From Accumulibacter sp. (GTDB lineage Bacteria; Pseudomonadota; Gammaproteobacteria; Burkholderiales; Rhodocyclaceae): DNA of 64,000 bases. Under the pieces are notes generated by a model, which searched no databases, was not told where the DNA came from, and was given only the letters and a program-made list of their open reading frames with translations. Below are positions 1 to 10,700 of the stretch, in pieces (the first letter of the stretch is position 1; each line of letters starts with the position of its first letter). The translations under genes were made by a program, and so were the position numbers. The stretch lies in the NCBI RefSeq assembly GCF_036625195.1, contig NZ_JAZKUG010000001.1, positions 4,650,001-4,714,000 of the forward strand. The letters are read 5' to 3'.

Positions 1-1247
1 CCGTGACGCTGCTGGGCGATTCACAGGTGGAAGCGGTTTCGCACGCGAAGCCGACAACGTCTTCGCTAGTCTTTACGCCGGCCAACTGGGCGACCCCACA
101 AACGGTACGCGTGCTCGCCATCGTCGACCATATCGACGATGATCACGCTACGCAAGGCGTGATTCGGCATCTCTTCACCAGCGCGGACGGGCGCTATGAC
201 GGGCTGGGGTCCGACGCAGAAGTGACCGTCAGGGTCACGGATAATGACGTTTCCGGTTTCCAGGTGACGCCAATCATATCGCCGCTGGTTACAACTGAGG
301 CAGGTGGAACCGCCAGCTTCCAGGTGAAGCTCGCCACTCGGCCGGAGCATGTCGTGGCCGTCAATGTGTATTCATCGGATCGCAGTGAAGGGAGGACCGC
401 GACGACGCGGCTGCTGTTCTCCCCCGAGAACTGGAATGACGCGCAAACGGTCATGGTGACGGGACAGCGCGACGCCGATACCACCGATCAGCCGTACAGC
501 ATCGTCCTTGAAGCGGCAGAGAGCGAGGATCCCGACTACGACCGGCTCGACCCTCCTGACCAGGCGTTGATCAACACCAACGTTGACACGGGCCTGTCCG
601 GATCGCCCTTGCTGCTCGATACGAGCGACCGTACCGGGAACGAGTCGGTCGATGATGGCGTTCAGCCTCTGCTCCCGTCCGACCTTGACCTGATTGTCAC
701 AGCCGCCTATGCCCAATGGGCGGGCGCGCTGTCGCTGGATGCCGGACCGATGCAAACGGCGCAGTTTACGATCATGGATCTACCTGGCGACATGCTTGGA
801 CTCACCTCTGGCAATGTGGTGATGCTCGACGTCGACGCCGCAGGATCGGGCTGGTTCGTTGATCGGACGCCCTTCGACAGCAGCGAGTTCCTCTGGCAAC
901 CCACGGATCGTCTCTACGTCGCTGCCGAGCGAGGCCCCGCGGCGCAGAAGGTAGACCTGCTCTCCGTGGTTGCCCACGAATTGGGGCATCTTGCCGGGTT
1001 GGTCCATGCAGAGGAAGGACTGATGGCTCCTCGCCTGCAGGAAGGCGTGCGCGCAACGCCCGAATCCGAGGTCGCGAAGCCCAGGGTGTCGCTCGAAGCG
1101 GGTGTGCAGCCGCTACCCTGGATGAAGCGCGAGCTTCATGCGCGCGGTGCGGCTGGGAAGCACGCGTGGCTGTCCACCTGGGTTGGTGGAAGCGAGCGCG
1201 GTGAGAAGAAGCGGAACGACTGGAAGATTACCCTTCCGAGAATCTGA
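1..1247 (+). CDS. 3' end of large secreted protein: Calx-beta-like repeats plus matrixin-type zinc metalloprotease domain (5' partial)
   Basis: The reading frame is open at the left edge, so the true start lies outside the window. The first ~190 residues hold two repeats ending in motifs like FTPANWATPQTVRV and FSPENWNDAQTVMV, typical of Calx-beta-like surface repeats. After a linker, a region of about 130 residues ends in HELGHLAGLVH. This is the complete HExxHxxGxxH zinc site of matrixin/M10-like proteases, and the Met in GLMAP about 7 residues later could be the Met-turn. The protein is therefore probably an extracellular adhesin or protease, with the protease domain close to the C-terminus. 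The last ~60 residues are basic and have no recognisable fold. A DUF3467 gene follows after 34 bases. The family assignment is solid for the zinc motif; substrate and function are unknown. Confidence 0.75.
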   Translation, partial: VTLLGDSQVEAVSHAKPTTSSLVFTPANWATPQTVRVLAIVDHIDDDHATQGVIRHLFTSADGRYDGLGSDAEVTVRVTDNDVSGFQVTPIISPLVTTEAGGTASFQVKLATRPEHVVAVNVYSSDRSEGRTATTRLLFSPENWNDAQTVMVTGQRDADTTDQPYSIVLEAAESEDPDYDRLDPPDQALINTNVDTGLSGSPLLLDTSDRTGNESVDDGVQPLLPSDLDLIVTAAYAQWAGALSLDAGPMQTAQFTIMDLPGDMLGLTSGNVVMLDVDAAGSGWFVDRTPFDSSEFLWQPTDRLYVAAERGPAAQKVDLLSVVAHELGHLAGLVHAEEGLMAPRLQEGVRATPESEVAKPRVSLEAGVQPLPWMKRELHARGAAGKHAWLSTWVGGSERGEKKRNDWKITLPRI

Positions 1248-1281
1248 ACCTGTTGCACTCATTTCGACAAGAGGAAGACCG

Positions 1282-1572
1282 ATGGCAGCTGAAAGAGCCG
1301 ATACACCCGCGGACACCAGAACCGCACCCGTAGTGAAATGGAACGTAGACGACCTGAAGAGCTCCTACGTGAATTTCGCCAGTGCCAACAGCACTCGCGA
1401 GGAAGTGGTGTTGAATTTCGGACTGAATGACACCTGGGATCGTGTCACGCCTGAAGTGGAAGTGGCACTGGGGCATCGGCTCGTGATGAGTCCTTTCGCG
1501 GCCAAGCGATTGTCGGATCTGCTGGCCAAGCTCATCGGCGAGTATGAGACCCGCTACGGCGCGCTGAAATGA
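1282..1572 (+). CDS. DUF3467 family protein
   Basis: A 96-residue soluble protein beginning MAAERADTP. I chose the ATG at 1282 because GAGGAAG lies a few bases upstream and because the family core starts shortly after it (VKWNVDDLKSSYVNFAS, then the LNFGLN and VMSPFAAKRLSDLLAKLI stretches). This pattern and length match DUF3467, a small domain of unknown function that is widespread in bacteria. It has no signal peptide or membrane segment, so it is presumably cytoplasmic. It lies 34 bases after the metalloprotease-domain gene on the same strand and may be co-transcribed with it. No biochemical role can be given from sequence. Confidence 0.8.
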   Translation: MAAERADTPADTRTAPVVKWNVDDLKSSYVNFASANSTREEVVLNFGLNDTWDRVTPEVEVALGHRLVMSPFAAKRLSDLLAKLIGEYETRYGALK

Positions 1573-1584
1573 GGAGTTCGCGGA

Positions 1585-1671
1585 GTGTCTTCGCCCTACG
1601 AGGCATCGGAAGACGCTGAGCTGACGCTCGACACGGCGCAATTGTCGATCTTCGAGGCCGCCTTTACTTGA
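1585..1671 (+). CDS. possible very short ORF downstream of the DUF3467 gene
   Basis: A GTG-started frame of 28 codons (VSSPYEASEDAEL... ending FEAAFT) follows the DUF3467 stop by 12 bases. GAGGAG lies about 8 bases upstream of the GTG. It resembles no family that I recognise and could be the truncated start of a gene lost at the boundary with the minus-strand RTX gene. It is equally possible that it is not translated. Its 3' end overlaps the end of an opposite-strand open stretch by a few bases. Confidence 0.2.
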   Translation: MSSPYEASEDAELTLDTAQLSIFEAAFT

Positions 1672-1792
1672 CGTGGTCCAGGATGTCGGTCTCGCTGGCG
1701 CTGATGGGTGGTGGCCTGTCCAGTCGCGCCAGCAGCCGGAGCACCGTCGATCCGGGTGCGAGGTTGTTCCCGGTGCGTTGGGCAATTTCCGC
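1664..1792 (-). pseudogene. possible 3' gene remnant downstream of the giant RTX gene
   Basis: Directly after the TGA of the RTX gene the same frame stays open for 42 codons and ends in TAA. The translation begins AEIAQRTGNNLAPGS and ends DILDHVK, and roughly four fifths of its codons end in G or C, as in real genes here. The three other RTX C-termini in the window also end a few residues after LDF or ADF, so the TGA is the natural stop and this is not read-through of the same protein. It may be the tail of a lost gene, or chance in GC-rich DNA. It has no start codon with a ribosome site. Confidence 0.2.
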
Positions 1793-4700
1793 TCAAGTGA
1801 CCACGAAGTCCAGCGAGGTCAGCACCGGCGCGCCGACGAGGGTGGCGAAATGAACCGCAGCCGCTCCACTGTTGCCTCCTGCATCGTAGTACAGGGCACC
1901 GGTGACGCTGTCGTAGATCAGGTAGTCGTCGGCGTCGGCGGCGCTGGTGAAACCGGCACCCGCCCGGAACGATGAGGGGGCCAGGCTGCCTGTGGCGACG
2001 AGCGAGTTGAAGACGGCGTTTTCGAGTTCGATCGTGTCGTCGAGGACGTCGAAGTCGCCGACCGTGTCGCGGTTACTGACACTGTTGGGCAGGATGTCGA
2101 AGCGGACGATGTCGGCGCCGGCGCCGCCGACGAGACTATCGTTGCCGAAGCCACCGACCAGCCGGTCGTTGCCGGCGCCACCGACCAGAGTATCGTTGCC
2201 GTTGCCGCCTTCGATCCGGTTGGCGTTGCCATCGCCGGTGAGGGTGTCGGCGTAGGTCGATCCGGTGAGGTTCTCGATGGCAACGAGGGTGTCGCTGCCG
2301 GAGCCACCGGTCGCTTGCGGCCCGGTACTGGCGAGGCTGACGCTGACTCCGCCGCTGGCGCCGTAGAGGTAGCTGACGGTGTCGTTGCCACCCGCGCCGT
2401 CGAAGGCGTTGTTGCCCGTTGCGGCGTCGAGGAGGTTGTCGAGGCTGTTGCCGCTGAGGTTCGCCGCACCGACCGCGAGGATGCGACCGTTCTCGACGTT
2501 GGCACCGAGGGTGTAGCTGGCCAGATAGCTGAAGACCTGGTCTGTGCCGCCGCTGGTGGCGTTGGCGTTGGTTTCGCTAACGCTGTCGCCGGCATGATCC
2601 ACATAGTAGAGGTCGGATCCGTCGCCGCCGATCAGGCTGTCGGCGCCCGTGCCGCCCCAGAGACGGTCGTTGCCGGCACCGCCGTCGAGCGTGTCGTTGC
2701 CGGCGGCGCCGTCGAGGAAGTCGTTGCCCTGGGCGCCATTGAGCCGATTGGCGTCACCACTGCCGGCCAAGGTGTCGTCATGGTTGGAGCCGGTGAGGTT
2801 CTCGATGGCGATGAGGGTGTCGCTGCCGGAACCACCGGTGGCCTGCGCGCCACCGAGGGCGAGGCTGACGCTGACCCCGCTGCTGGCGCCGTAGAGGTAG
2901 CTGACGGTGTCGTTGCCGGCGGCGCCGTCGAAGGCGTTGTTTCCCGTTGCAGCCTCGAGGACGTTGTCGAGGCCGTTGCCGCTGAGGTTCGCCGCGCCGG
3001 TGGCAAGGATGCGGCCGTTTTCGACGTGTGCGGTGAGGGTGTAGGCGGCGAGATGGCTGAAGATCTGGTCGGTACCGCCGCTGGTGGCGTCGGCGTTGGT
3101 CTCGACTACGGTGTCGCCGGCGTTGTCGATGGAGTACAGGTCGGAGCCATCGCCGCCGAGCATGCTGTCGGCACCGGCGCCGCCCAAGAGACGATCGTTG
3201 CCGGCGCCGCCGTCGAGCGTGTCGTTGCCGAAGCCGCCGTCGAGCAAGTCGTTGCCTTGAGCACCGCTGAGGCGGTTGGCGTTGCCATCGCCGGTAAGCG
3301 TATCGTCATGGCTGGAGCCGCTGAGGTTCTCAATGGCGATGAGGGTGTCGCTGCCGGAACCGCCAGTCGTCTGCGCACCAGCGATGGCGAGGCTGACGCT
3401 GACGCCGCTGCTGGCACCATAAAGGTAGCTGACGGTGTCGTTGCCACCGCCGCCGTCGAGAGTGTTGTTGCCCGTTCCGGCCTCGAGAAGGTTGTCGAGT
3501 CCGTTGCCACTGAGGCTGGCAGCGCCAACAGCAAGGATGCGGCCGTTCTCTACGTTGCCGGTGAGGGTGTAGGCAGCGAGGGCGCTGAACACCTGGTCGG
3601 TGCCGCCGCTGGTGGCGCTGCTGCTGGTCTCGCTGACGCTGTCGCCGGCGTTGTCGACGTAGTACGAGTCGGAGCCATCGCCGCCGATCAGGCTGTCGGC
3701 GCCGAGCCCACCGTCGAGCACGTCGTCGCCGGCGCCGCCATTGAGCGTGTCGTTGCCGTTGGCACCGTCAAGCCGGTTGGCACGGCCGTCGCCGGTCAGG
3801 GTGTCGGCGTAGATCGATCCGGCGAGGTTCTCGATGCCGCTGAAGGTGTCGCTCGCCGAGCCGCCGCTGGCGTTGCCGGTCGCCAGGCTGGCGATGACGC
3901 CGGCGCTTCCCGAGACGCCGTAGAGATACGAGACGGTGTCGCTGCCGTCGCCGCCGCTCAGGTTGTTGGCGCCGACTCCGGCGTAGAGGACGTTGTTGGT
4001 GGCGTTGCCGGTCAGGCTGGCCGCACCGCTGGCGAGGATGCGCCCGTTCTCGACGTTGGCGGTGAGGGAGTACGCGGCGAGGAAGCTGTAGACGATGTCG
4101 GTTCCGCCACTGGCGAGGTCGGCGTTGCTCTCGAGGACCTGGTCGGCCGCGTGGTCGACGTAGTAGCTGTCGCTGCCGTCGCCGCCGATCATCGTGTCGA
4201 CATTGGCGGCGCCGTTGAGCGTGTCGTTGCCGGCGCCTCCGTCGAGGACGTTGGCGCCGCCGTCTCCGGTAAGGCTGTCGTTGTTGGCCGATCCAGTGAG
4301 GTTTTCGATGCCGCTGAAGGTGTCGCTTGCCGAGCCGCCGCTGGCGTTGCCGGTCGCCAGGCTGGCGGTGACGCCGCTGCTGCCGGCAACGCCGTAGAGG
4401 TACGAGACGGTGTCGCTGCCGTCGCCGCCGCTGAGGTTGTTGGCGCCGACTCCGGCGTAGAGGAGGTTGTTGCTGGCATTGCCGGTGAGGCTGGCGGAGC
4501 CGCTGGCGAGGATCCGCCCGTTCTCGACGTTGGCGGTCAGGGTGTATGCGGCGAGGAAGCTGTGGACGGTGTCGGCCCCGCCGCTGGCAGGATCGGCGTT
4601 GCCCTCGACCACCCGGTCGGCCACGTGGTCGACGTAGTAGCTGTCGCTGCCGTCGCCTCCGCTCATCGTGTCGCTGCCGGAGCCACCATCGAGCGAGTCG

Positions 4701-7700
4701 TTGCCGAAGCCACCATCGAGTGAGTCGTTGCCGGCACCGCCGTCGAGGAAGTTCGCGCCGCCGTCCCCGGTGAGGCTGTCGGCGTTGGCCGATCCGGCGA
4801 GGTTTTCGATGCCACTGAAGGTGTCACTTGCCGAGCCGTCGCTGGCGTTTCCGGTCGCCAGGCTGGCAACGACGCCGGCGCTTCCCGAGACGCCGTAGAG
4901 GTACGAGACGGTGTCGGTGCCGTCGCCGCCGATGAGGTTGTTGGCGCCGACTCCGGCGTAGAGGACGTTGTCGCTGGCGTTGCCGGTCAGGCTGGCCGAG
5001 GCGCTGGCGAGGATCCGCCCGTTCTCGACATTGGCGGTGAGGGAGTACGCAGCGAGGAAGCTGTAGACGATGTCGGTTCCGCCGTTGGCAGCCCCCGCGT
5101 TGGCCTCGACCACTTGGTCGGCCGTGTGGTCGACGTAATAACTGTCGTTGCCGTCGCCGCCGGTCATCGTGTCGCGACCAAAGCCACCATCGAGTGAGTC
5201 GTTGCCGGAGCCACCATCAAGCCAGTCGTTGCCGTTGTCGCCGTCAAGGACGTTGCCGCCGCCGTCGCCGGTGAGGCGGTCGGCGTTGGCCGAGCCAGTG
5301 AGGTTCTCGATGCCGCTGAAGGTGTCGTTCGCCGAGCCGCCGCTGGCGTTGCCGGTCGCCAGGCTGGCGATGACGCCGGCGCTTCCCGAGACGCCGTAGA
5401 GATACGAAACGGTGTCGGTGCCGTCGCCGCCCGTCAGGTTGTTGGCGCCGACTCCGGCGTAGAGGACGTTGTTGATGGCGTTGCCGGTGAGGCTCGCCGC
5501 ACCGCTGGCGAGGATGCGCCCGTTCTCGACGTTGGCGGTGAGGGAGTACGCGGCGAGGAAGCTGTAGACGATGTCGGTTCCGCCACTGGCGAGGTCGGCG
5601 TTGCTCTCGAGGACCTGGTCGGCCGCGTGGTCGACGTAGTAGCTGTCGCTGCCGTCGCCACCGATCATCGTGTCGACGTTGGCGGCGCCGTTGAGCGTGT
5701 CGTTGCCGGCGCCTCCGTCGAGGACGTTGGCGCCGCCGTCTCCGGTAAGGCTGTCGTTGTTGGCCGATCCAGTGAGGTTTTCGATGCCGCTGAAGGTGTC
5801 GCTTGCCGAGCCGCCGCTGGCGTTGCCGGTTGCCAGGCTGGCGGTGACGCCGCTGCTGCCGGCAACGCCGTAGAGGTACGAGACGGTGTCGCTGCCGTCG
5901 CCGCCGCTGAGGTTGTTGGCGCCGACTCCGGCGTAGAGGAGGTTGTTGCTGGCATTGCCGGTCAGGCTGGCGGAGCCGCTGGCGAGGATCCGCCCGTTCT
6001 CGACGTTGGCAGTGAGGGTGTATGCGGCGAGGAAGCTGTGGACGGTGTCGGTTCCGCCGCTGGCAGGATCGGCGTTGCCCTCGACCACCCGGTCGGCCAC
6101 GTGGTCGACGTAGTAGCTGTCGCTGCCGTCGCCGCCGCTCATCGTGTCGCTGCCGGAGCCACCATCGAGCGAGTCGTTGCCGAAGCCACCATCGAGTGAG
6201 TCGTTGCCGGCGCCGCCGTCGAGGAGGTTGGCGCCGCCGTCCCCGGTGAGGATGTCGGCGTTGGCCGACCCGGCGAGGTTTTCGATGCCACTGAAGGTGT
6301 CACTTGCCGAGCCGTCGCTGGCGTTTCCGGTCGCCAGGCTGGCGACGACGCCGGCGCTTCCCGAGACGCCGTAGAGGTACGAGACGGTGTCGGTGCCGTC
6401 GCCGCCGATGAGGTTGTTGGCGCCGACCCCGGCGTAGAGGACGTTGTCGATGGCGTTGCCGGTCAGGCTGGCCGAGGCGCTGACGAGGATCCGCCCGTTC
6501 TCGACGTTGGCGGTCAGGGAGTACGCAGCGAGGAAGCTGTAGACGATGTCGGTTCCGCCGTTGGCAGCCCCCGCGTTGGCCTCGACCACTTGGTCGGCCG
6601 TGTGGTCGACGTAATAACTGTCGTTGCCGTCGCCGCCGGTCATCGTGTCGGCGTTGGCGCCACCGTTGAGGGTATCGTTGCCGCCACCGCCGTCGAGGAC
6701 ATTGGCACCGCCGTCTCCGGTGAGGCTGTCGGCGTTGGCCGATCCGGCGAGGTTTTCGATGTTTCGCAAAGTGTCCTGGCCTGACCCGCCGGTAGACTGG
6801 GCGGTGGTCCGGGCGAGGCTGATGCTCACGCCGCTGGCTCCGACCACGCCGTACGCGTAGGAAACGGTGTCACCGCCAGCGCCGCCATCAAGAATGTTGC
6901 TGCCGATTCCAGCGTACAGGATATTGTCAAGACCGTTCCCGGTGCCGTTGGTCTCGCCGGGAGCGAGAAGCCGCAGGTTTTCCACATTCACTGGAAGGGT
7001 GTAGTCGGCCAGTCCACTGCAGACTGTGTCGTCTCCGCCTGTACTGCGATCTGCGTTGTTTTCGCTGATACTGTCGCCCGTCGCGTCGATGTAGTACAGG
7101 TCGTTGCCCTCATCGCCGCTGAGGGCATCCGAACCCCGTCCTCCGTCGAGCGTATCGTTACCGCCAGAGCCGCCGATGACATCGTCGCCTTCGCCCCCCA
7201 GGAGTGCATTGTCTTCGGAGTTGCCGAGCAGGACGTCGGCCAGATCGCTGCCGATCAGGTGCTCGATGTTCAGAAGGGTATCCAGACCGGACCCGCCGGT
7301 TCGCTGCGCATCCGTGGCGGCGAGGCTGACGGAGCTGCCCAGTGCTCCTGCCATGACGCCATACGCATAGGAGACGGTATCGCTGCCGGCGCCGCCATCG
7401 AGCAGGTTGTCCCCCTCGCCGGCATAGAGCACATTGTTCAACTCGTTGCCGGTCGCGTTGGCGCTACCCGTCGTCAGCAGCCGGAGGTTCTCGACGTTGT
7501 CTGGAAGTGCGTAGGCGGCGAGCGTGCTCCACACGGTGTCCTCGCCCGCCGTCGGTTGATTCGTCTCCCTGACCACGTCAGCCAGGTTGTCCACGTAGTA
7601 CAGATCGCTGCCGTCGCCTCCTTCCAGCGTGTCGGCTTCCGATCCACCGTCCAGCGTGTCGGCACCGGCGCCCCCCGAGATCTCGTTCCTGCTGGCGTCG

Positions 7701-10700
7701 CCGCGAAGAAGATCGTCAAAGTCGCTACCGGCAAGATTCTCGATGTTGAGCAGCTCGTCGGATCCTGAGCCACCGGTCAGTTGCTCGCCCGTTATCGACA
7801 GGTTGACGCTGACGCCCGACGCCGCGTCGACGTAGGACACCGTGTCGTTGCCAGTTCCGCCATCGAGAAGGTTTCTGCCCGAACCAGCGAAGAGGGTGTT
7901 GTCGAGGCTGTTTCCGACGCCATCGGCGGCGCTGGATGCGAGCAGACGCAAGTTCTCGACGTTGCTGGTGAGCGTATAGGTAGACAGTGCGGAGTACACC
8001 ACGTCGAGGCCACCGGTACGCGCGTCGGAACCGGTTTCGGTCACCACGTCGCCGGCGTCATCGACGCGGTAGATGTCGTTTCCGTCTCCCCCGATCATCG
8101 TGTCTGCACCGGCAGCGCCATCCAGAGTGTCGCTGCCGGCGCCGCCGGATAGCAGGTTGTTGCTCGCCGAACCAGCCAGCGAGTCGTCGGAAGCGCTTCC
8201 GGTGACATGCTCCACACGGAGCAACACATCAAGACCGGATCCCCCTGTCGTCTGCGCACTGGTCAGAGCAAGGTTGACGCTGATGGCTGTGGCGGCGGTG
8301 GCATACGAGGCGGTATCCTCACCGTCACCGCCATCGAGGGTGTCGTTGCCGGAGCCACCGTCGAGCTGGTCGTCGCCGCCGTTACCGTACAAGGCATTGC
8401 GCCCGTCGTCGCCCGCCAGGATGTCGTCAAAATCGCTGCCGGCAACGTTCTCGAAATTCAGCAGGCGGTCAACACCGGAACCGCCGGTCGCTTGAGCGGT
8501 GCTTGAGTCAAGATTGATGCGGACGGCAGAGGGCGCGAAAAGGTAGGAGACGGTGTCGCTGCCGTCTCTGCCGTCGAGCTCGTTGTTGCCGCCGCTCGCA
8601 TGAACGATGTTGTTCAGATCGTTGCCGTTGGCGCTGCTGGCGACGAGCGCGAGCAGCCGCAGGTTCTCGACGTTGTCGGCAAGCGTGTAAGCGGTGAGCG
8701 TGGTCCATACGGTGTCATCCCCTCCCGTCACTCGGTCGGCGTTGGTCTCGACGACGAGGTCGCCGGCGTCGTCGACATCATAGCGGTCGTTGCCGTCACC
8801 TCCGTTCAGACTGTCGGCGCCTTCAGCGCCGTCAATTGTGTCGTCGCCAGCACCGCCGCCAATGCGGTTTCTGTCGGCATTGCCCACGAGTGCGTCGGCA
8901 AACGCGGATCCGTCCAGATGCTCGACTTCCAGCAGGGTGTCGAAGCCCGAACCAGCAGTCGCTTGCGCGCCAACGACAGCGAGACTGACGCTGACACCCC
9001 GAATCGCGTAAGCGTAGGAAACGGTATCGCTGCCCGCGCCCCCGTCGAGCACGTTGTTCCCGGAACCAGAAAAGAGCATGTTGTCGAGAGCATTGCCCGT
9101 TGCCTCGGCCGTGTCGGCCGCCAGGATGCGCAGATTTTCGACGTTGGCAGTCAGCGAGTAGGCAGCCAGCAGGCTGTTTACCATGTCACTGCCACCGGTA
9201 CTCAGGCTGGCGTTGGCTTCGCTGACTACGTCCGCCGAATCGTCCACAAAATACACGTCGCTGCCGTCGCCACCGCTCAAGGAGTCTGCTCCGAGGCCTC
9301 CATCAAGGGTGTCGTCCCCCGTGCCACCAGCAAGCGTGTCGTTGCCCGCTGCGCCGACCAGCCGGTTCGCGCCGGCGTTGCCGGTCAGTCGATCCGCGAA
9401 GCCAGTGCCGACGAGATGTTCGAGGTTCAGCAGGGTGTCGGAACCGGCACCCCCGGTAGCCTGCGCCGTGTTCACTGCAAGGCTGACGGTGACTGCTGCA
9501 ACGGCCGACTGGTAGGACGCGATGTCTTCGCCGTTGCCACCGTCAAGCGTGTCGTTGCCGGCCCCGCCGTCGACCGTGTCATCGCCGAACCCACCAATGA
9601 GGCTGTCATTTTCTGCTGCGCCATCCAGTCTGTTGGCACCAGCATCGCCTTTCAACACATCACGAAAATCACTCCCCGCAAGGTGTTCGATGTTGAGCAG
9701 CACGTCCGACCCTGACCCGCCGGTTGGCTGGGCGGCGGTCAGGCTCAGGTCGACGCTGACACCGGAGGTCGCTGAAGCGTAAGATGCCGTGTCTTCCCCG
9801 CCACCGCCGTCAAGGGTGTCGTCGCCACTGCTGCCGTCCAGCAAGTCGTCACCGTCGTCGCCTGCCAGCCGGTTGCTGCCCGAATCGCCGGTCAGCATGT
9901 CGGCCAGGGCACTGCCGCTGAGATGTTCGATACGGGACAGCGAATCCGAGCCGGATCCGCGGGTCGCCTGGCTTGCAGAAGTAGCCAGCGTCACCACAAC
10001 GCCAACGCCGCCATTCACGCCAAGGGCATACGAAACGGTATCGCTGCCCAGGCCGCCATCGAAGAAGTTGTCCCCAGGGCTGGCGTAGAGGATGTTGTTC
10101 CCGTCGTTGCCGGAACCAAAGCGGGGCTCGGTCCCAATCAAGCGTAGGATTTCGACGTTGGTGGGGAGTGTATAGGCACTCAACGAACTGACCACGGTAT
10201 CCTCACCACCGGTCACGCGAACAGCGTTGGTTTCGAAGACCAGGTCGGCGGTCGTGTCCACGTAGTAGAGATCGTCGCCATCCCCGCCCTCGAGCGTGTC
10301 GACGCCAGCCGCCCCATCCAGTGTGTCGTTGCCGTTGCCACCACGGAGCCAATTGGCGCCACCATTTCCGGTCAGCGTGTCTGCAAAGGCACTTCCGAGG
10401 AGATGCTCGACATTCAGCAGGCTGTCAATTCCCGAACTGCCGGTAGCCTGGGGCCCAGCCACGGCGAGCCTGACGCTGGCGCCACCCGTTGCCGAAGCGT
10501 AGGAAACAGTATCAATGCCCGCCCCGCCGTCGAGCGTGTCGTCACCAGCGCCTCCGTCCAGTGTATCGTCCCCGCCTCCACCAGCCAGCATGTTGGCAGC
10601 GGAATTGCCGCTGAGCGTGTCGCTCAGGCTGCTGCCGACGAGATGCTCGATGTTCAACAGGGTGTCCGATCCCGACCCGCCGGTGCTCTGGGCCGTCGTC

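Noticed and set aside
2315..4723. 802-codon open frame on the plus strand opposite the RTX repeats
   Set aside because: Same cause: repetitive antisense of an RTX region, with no start signal or family motif.
3825..6654. Regular repeats that might suggest a CRISPR array
   Set aside because: Units are in-frame protein repeats with no constant short repeat plus unique spacers.
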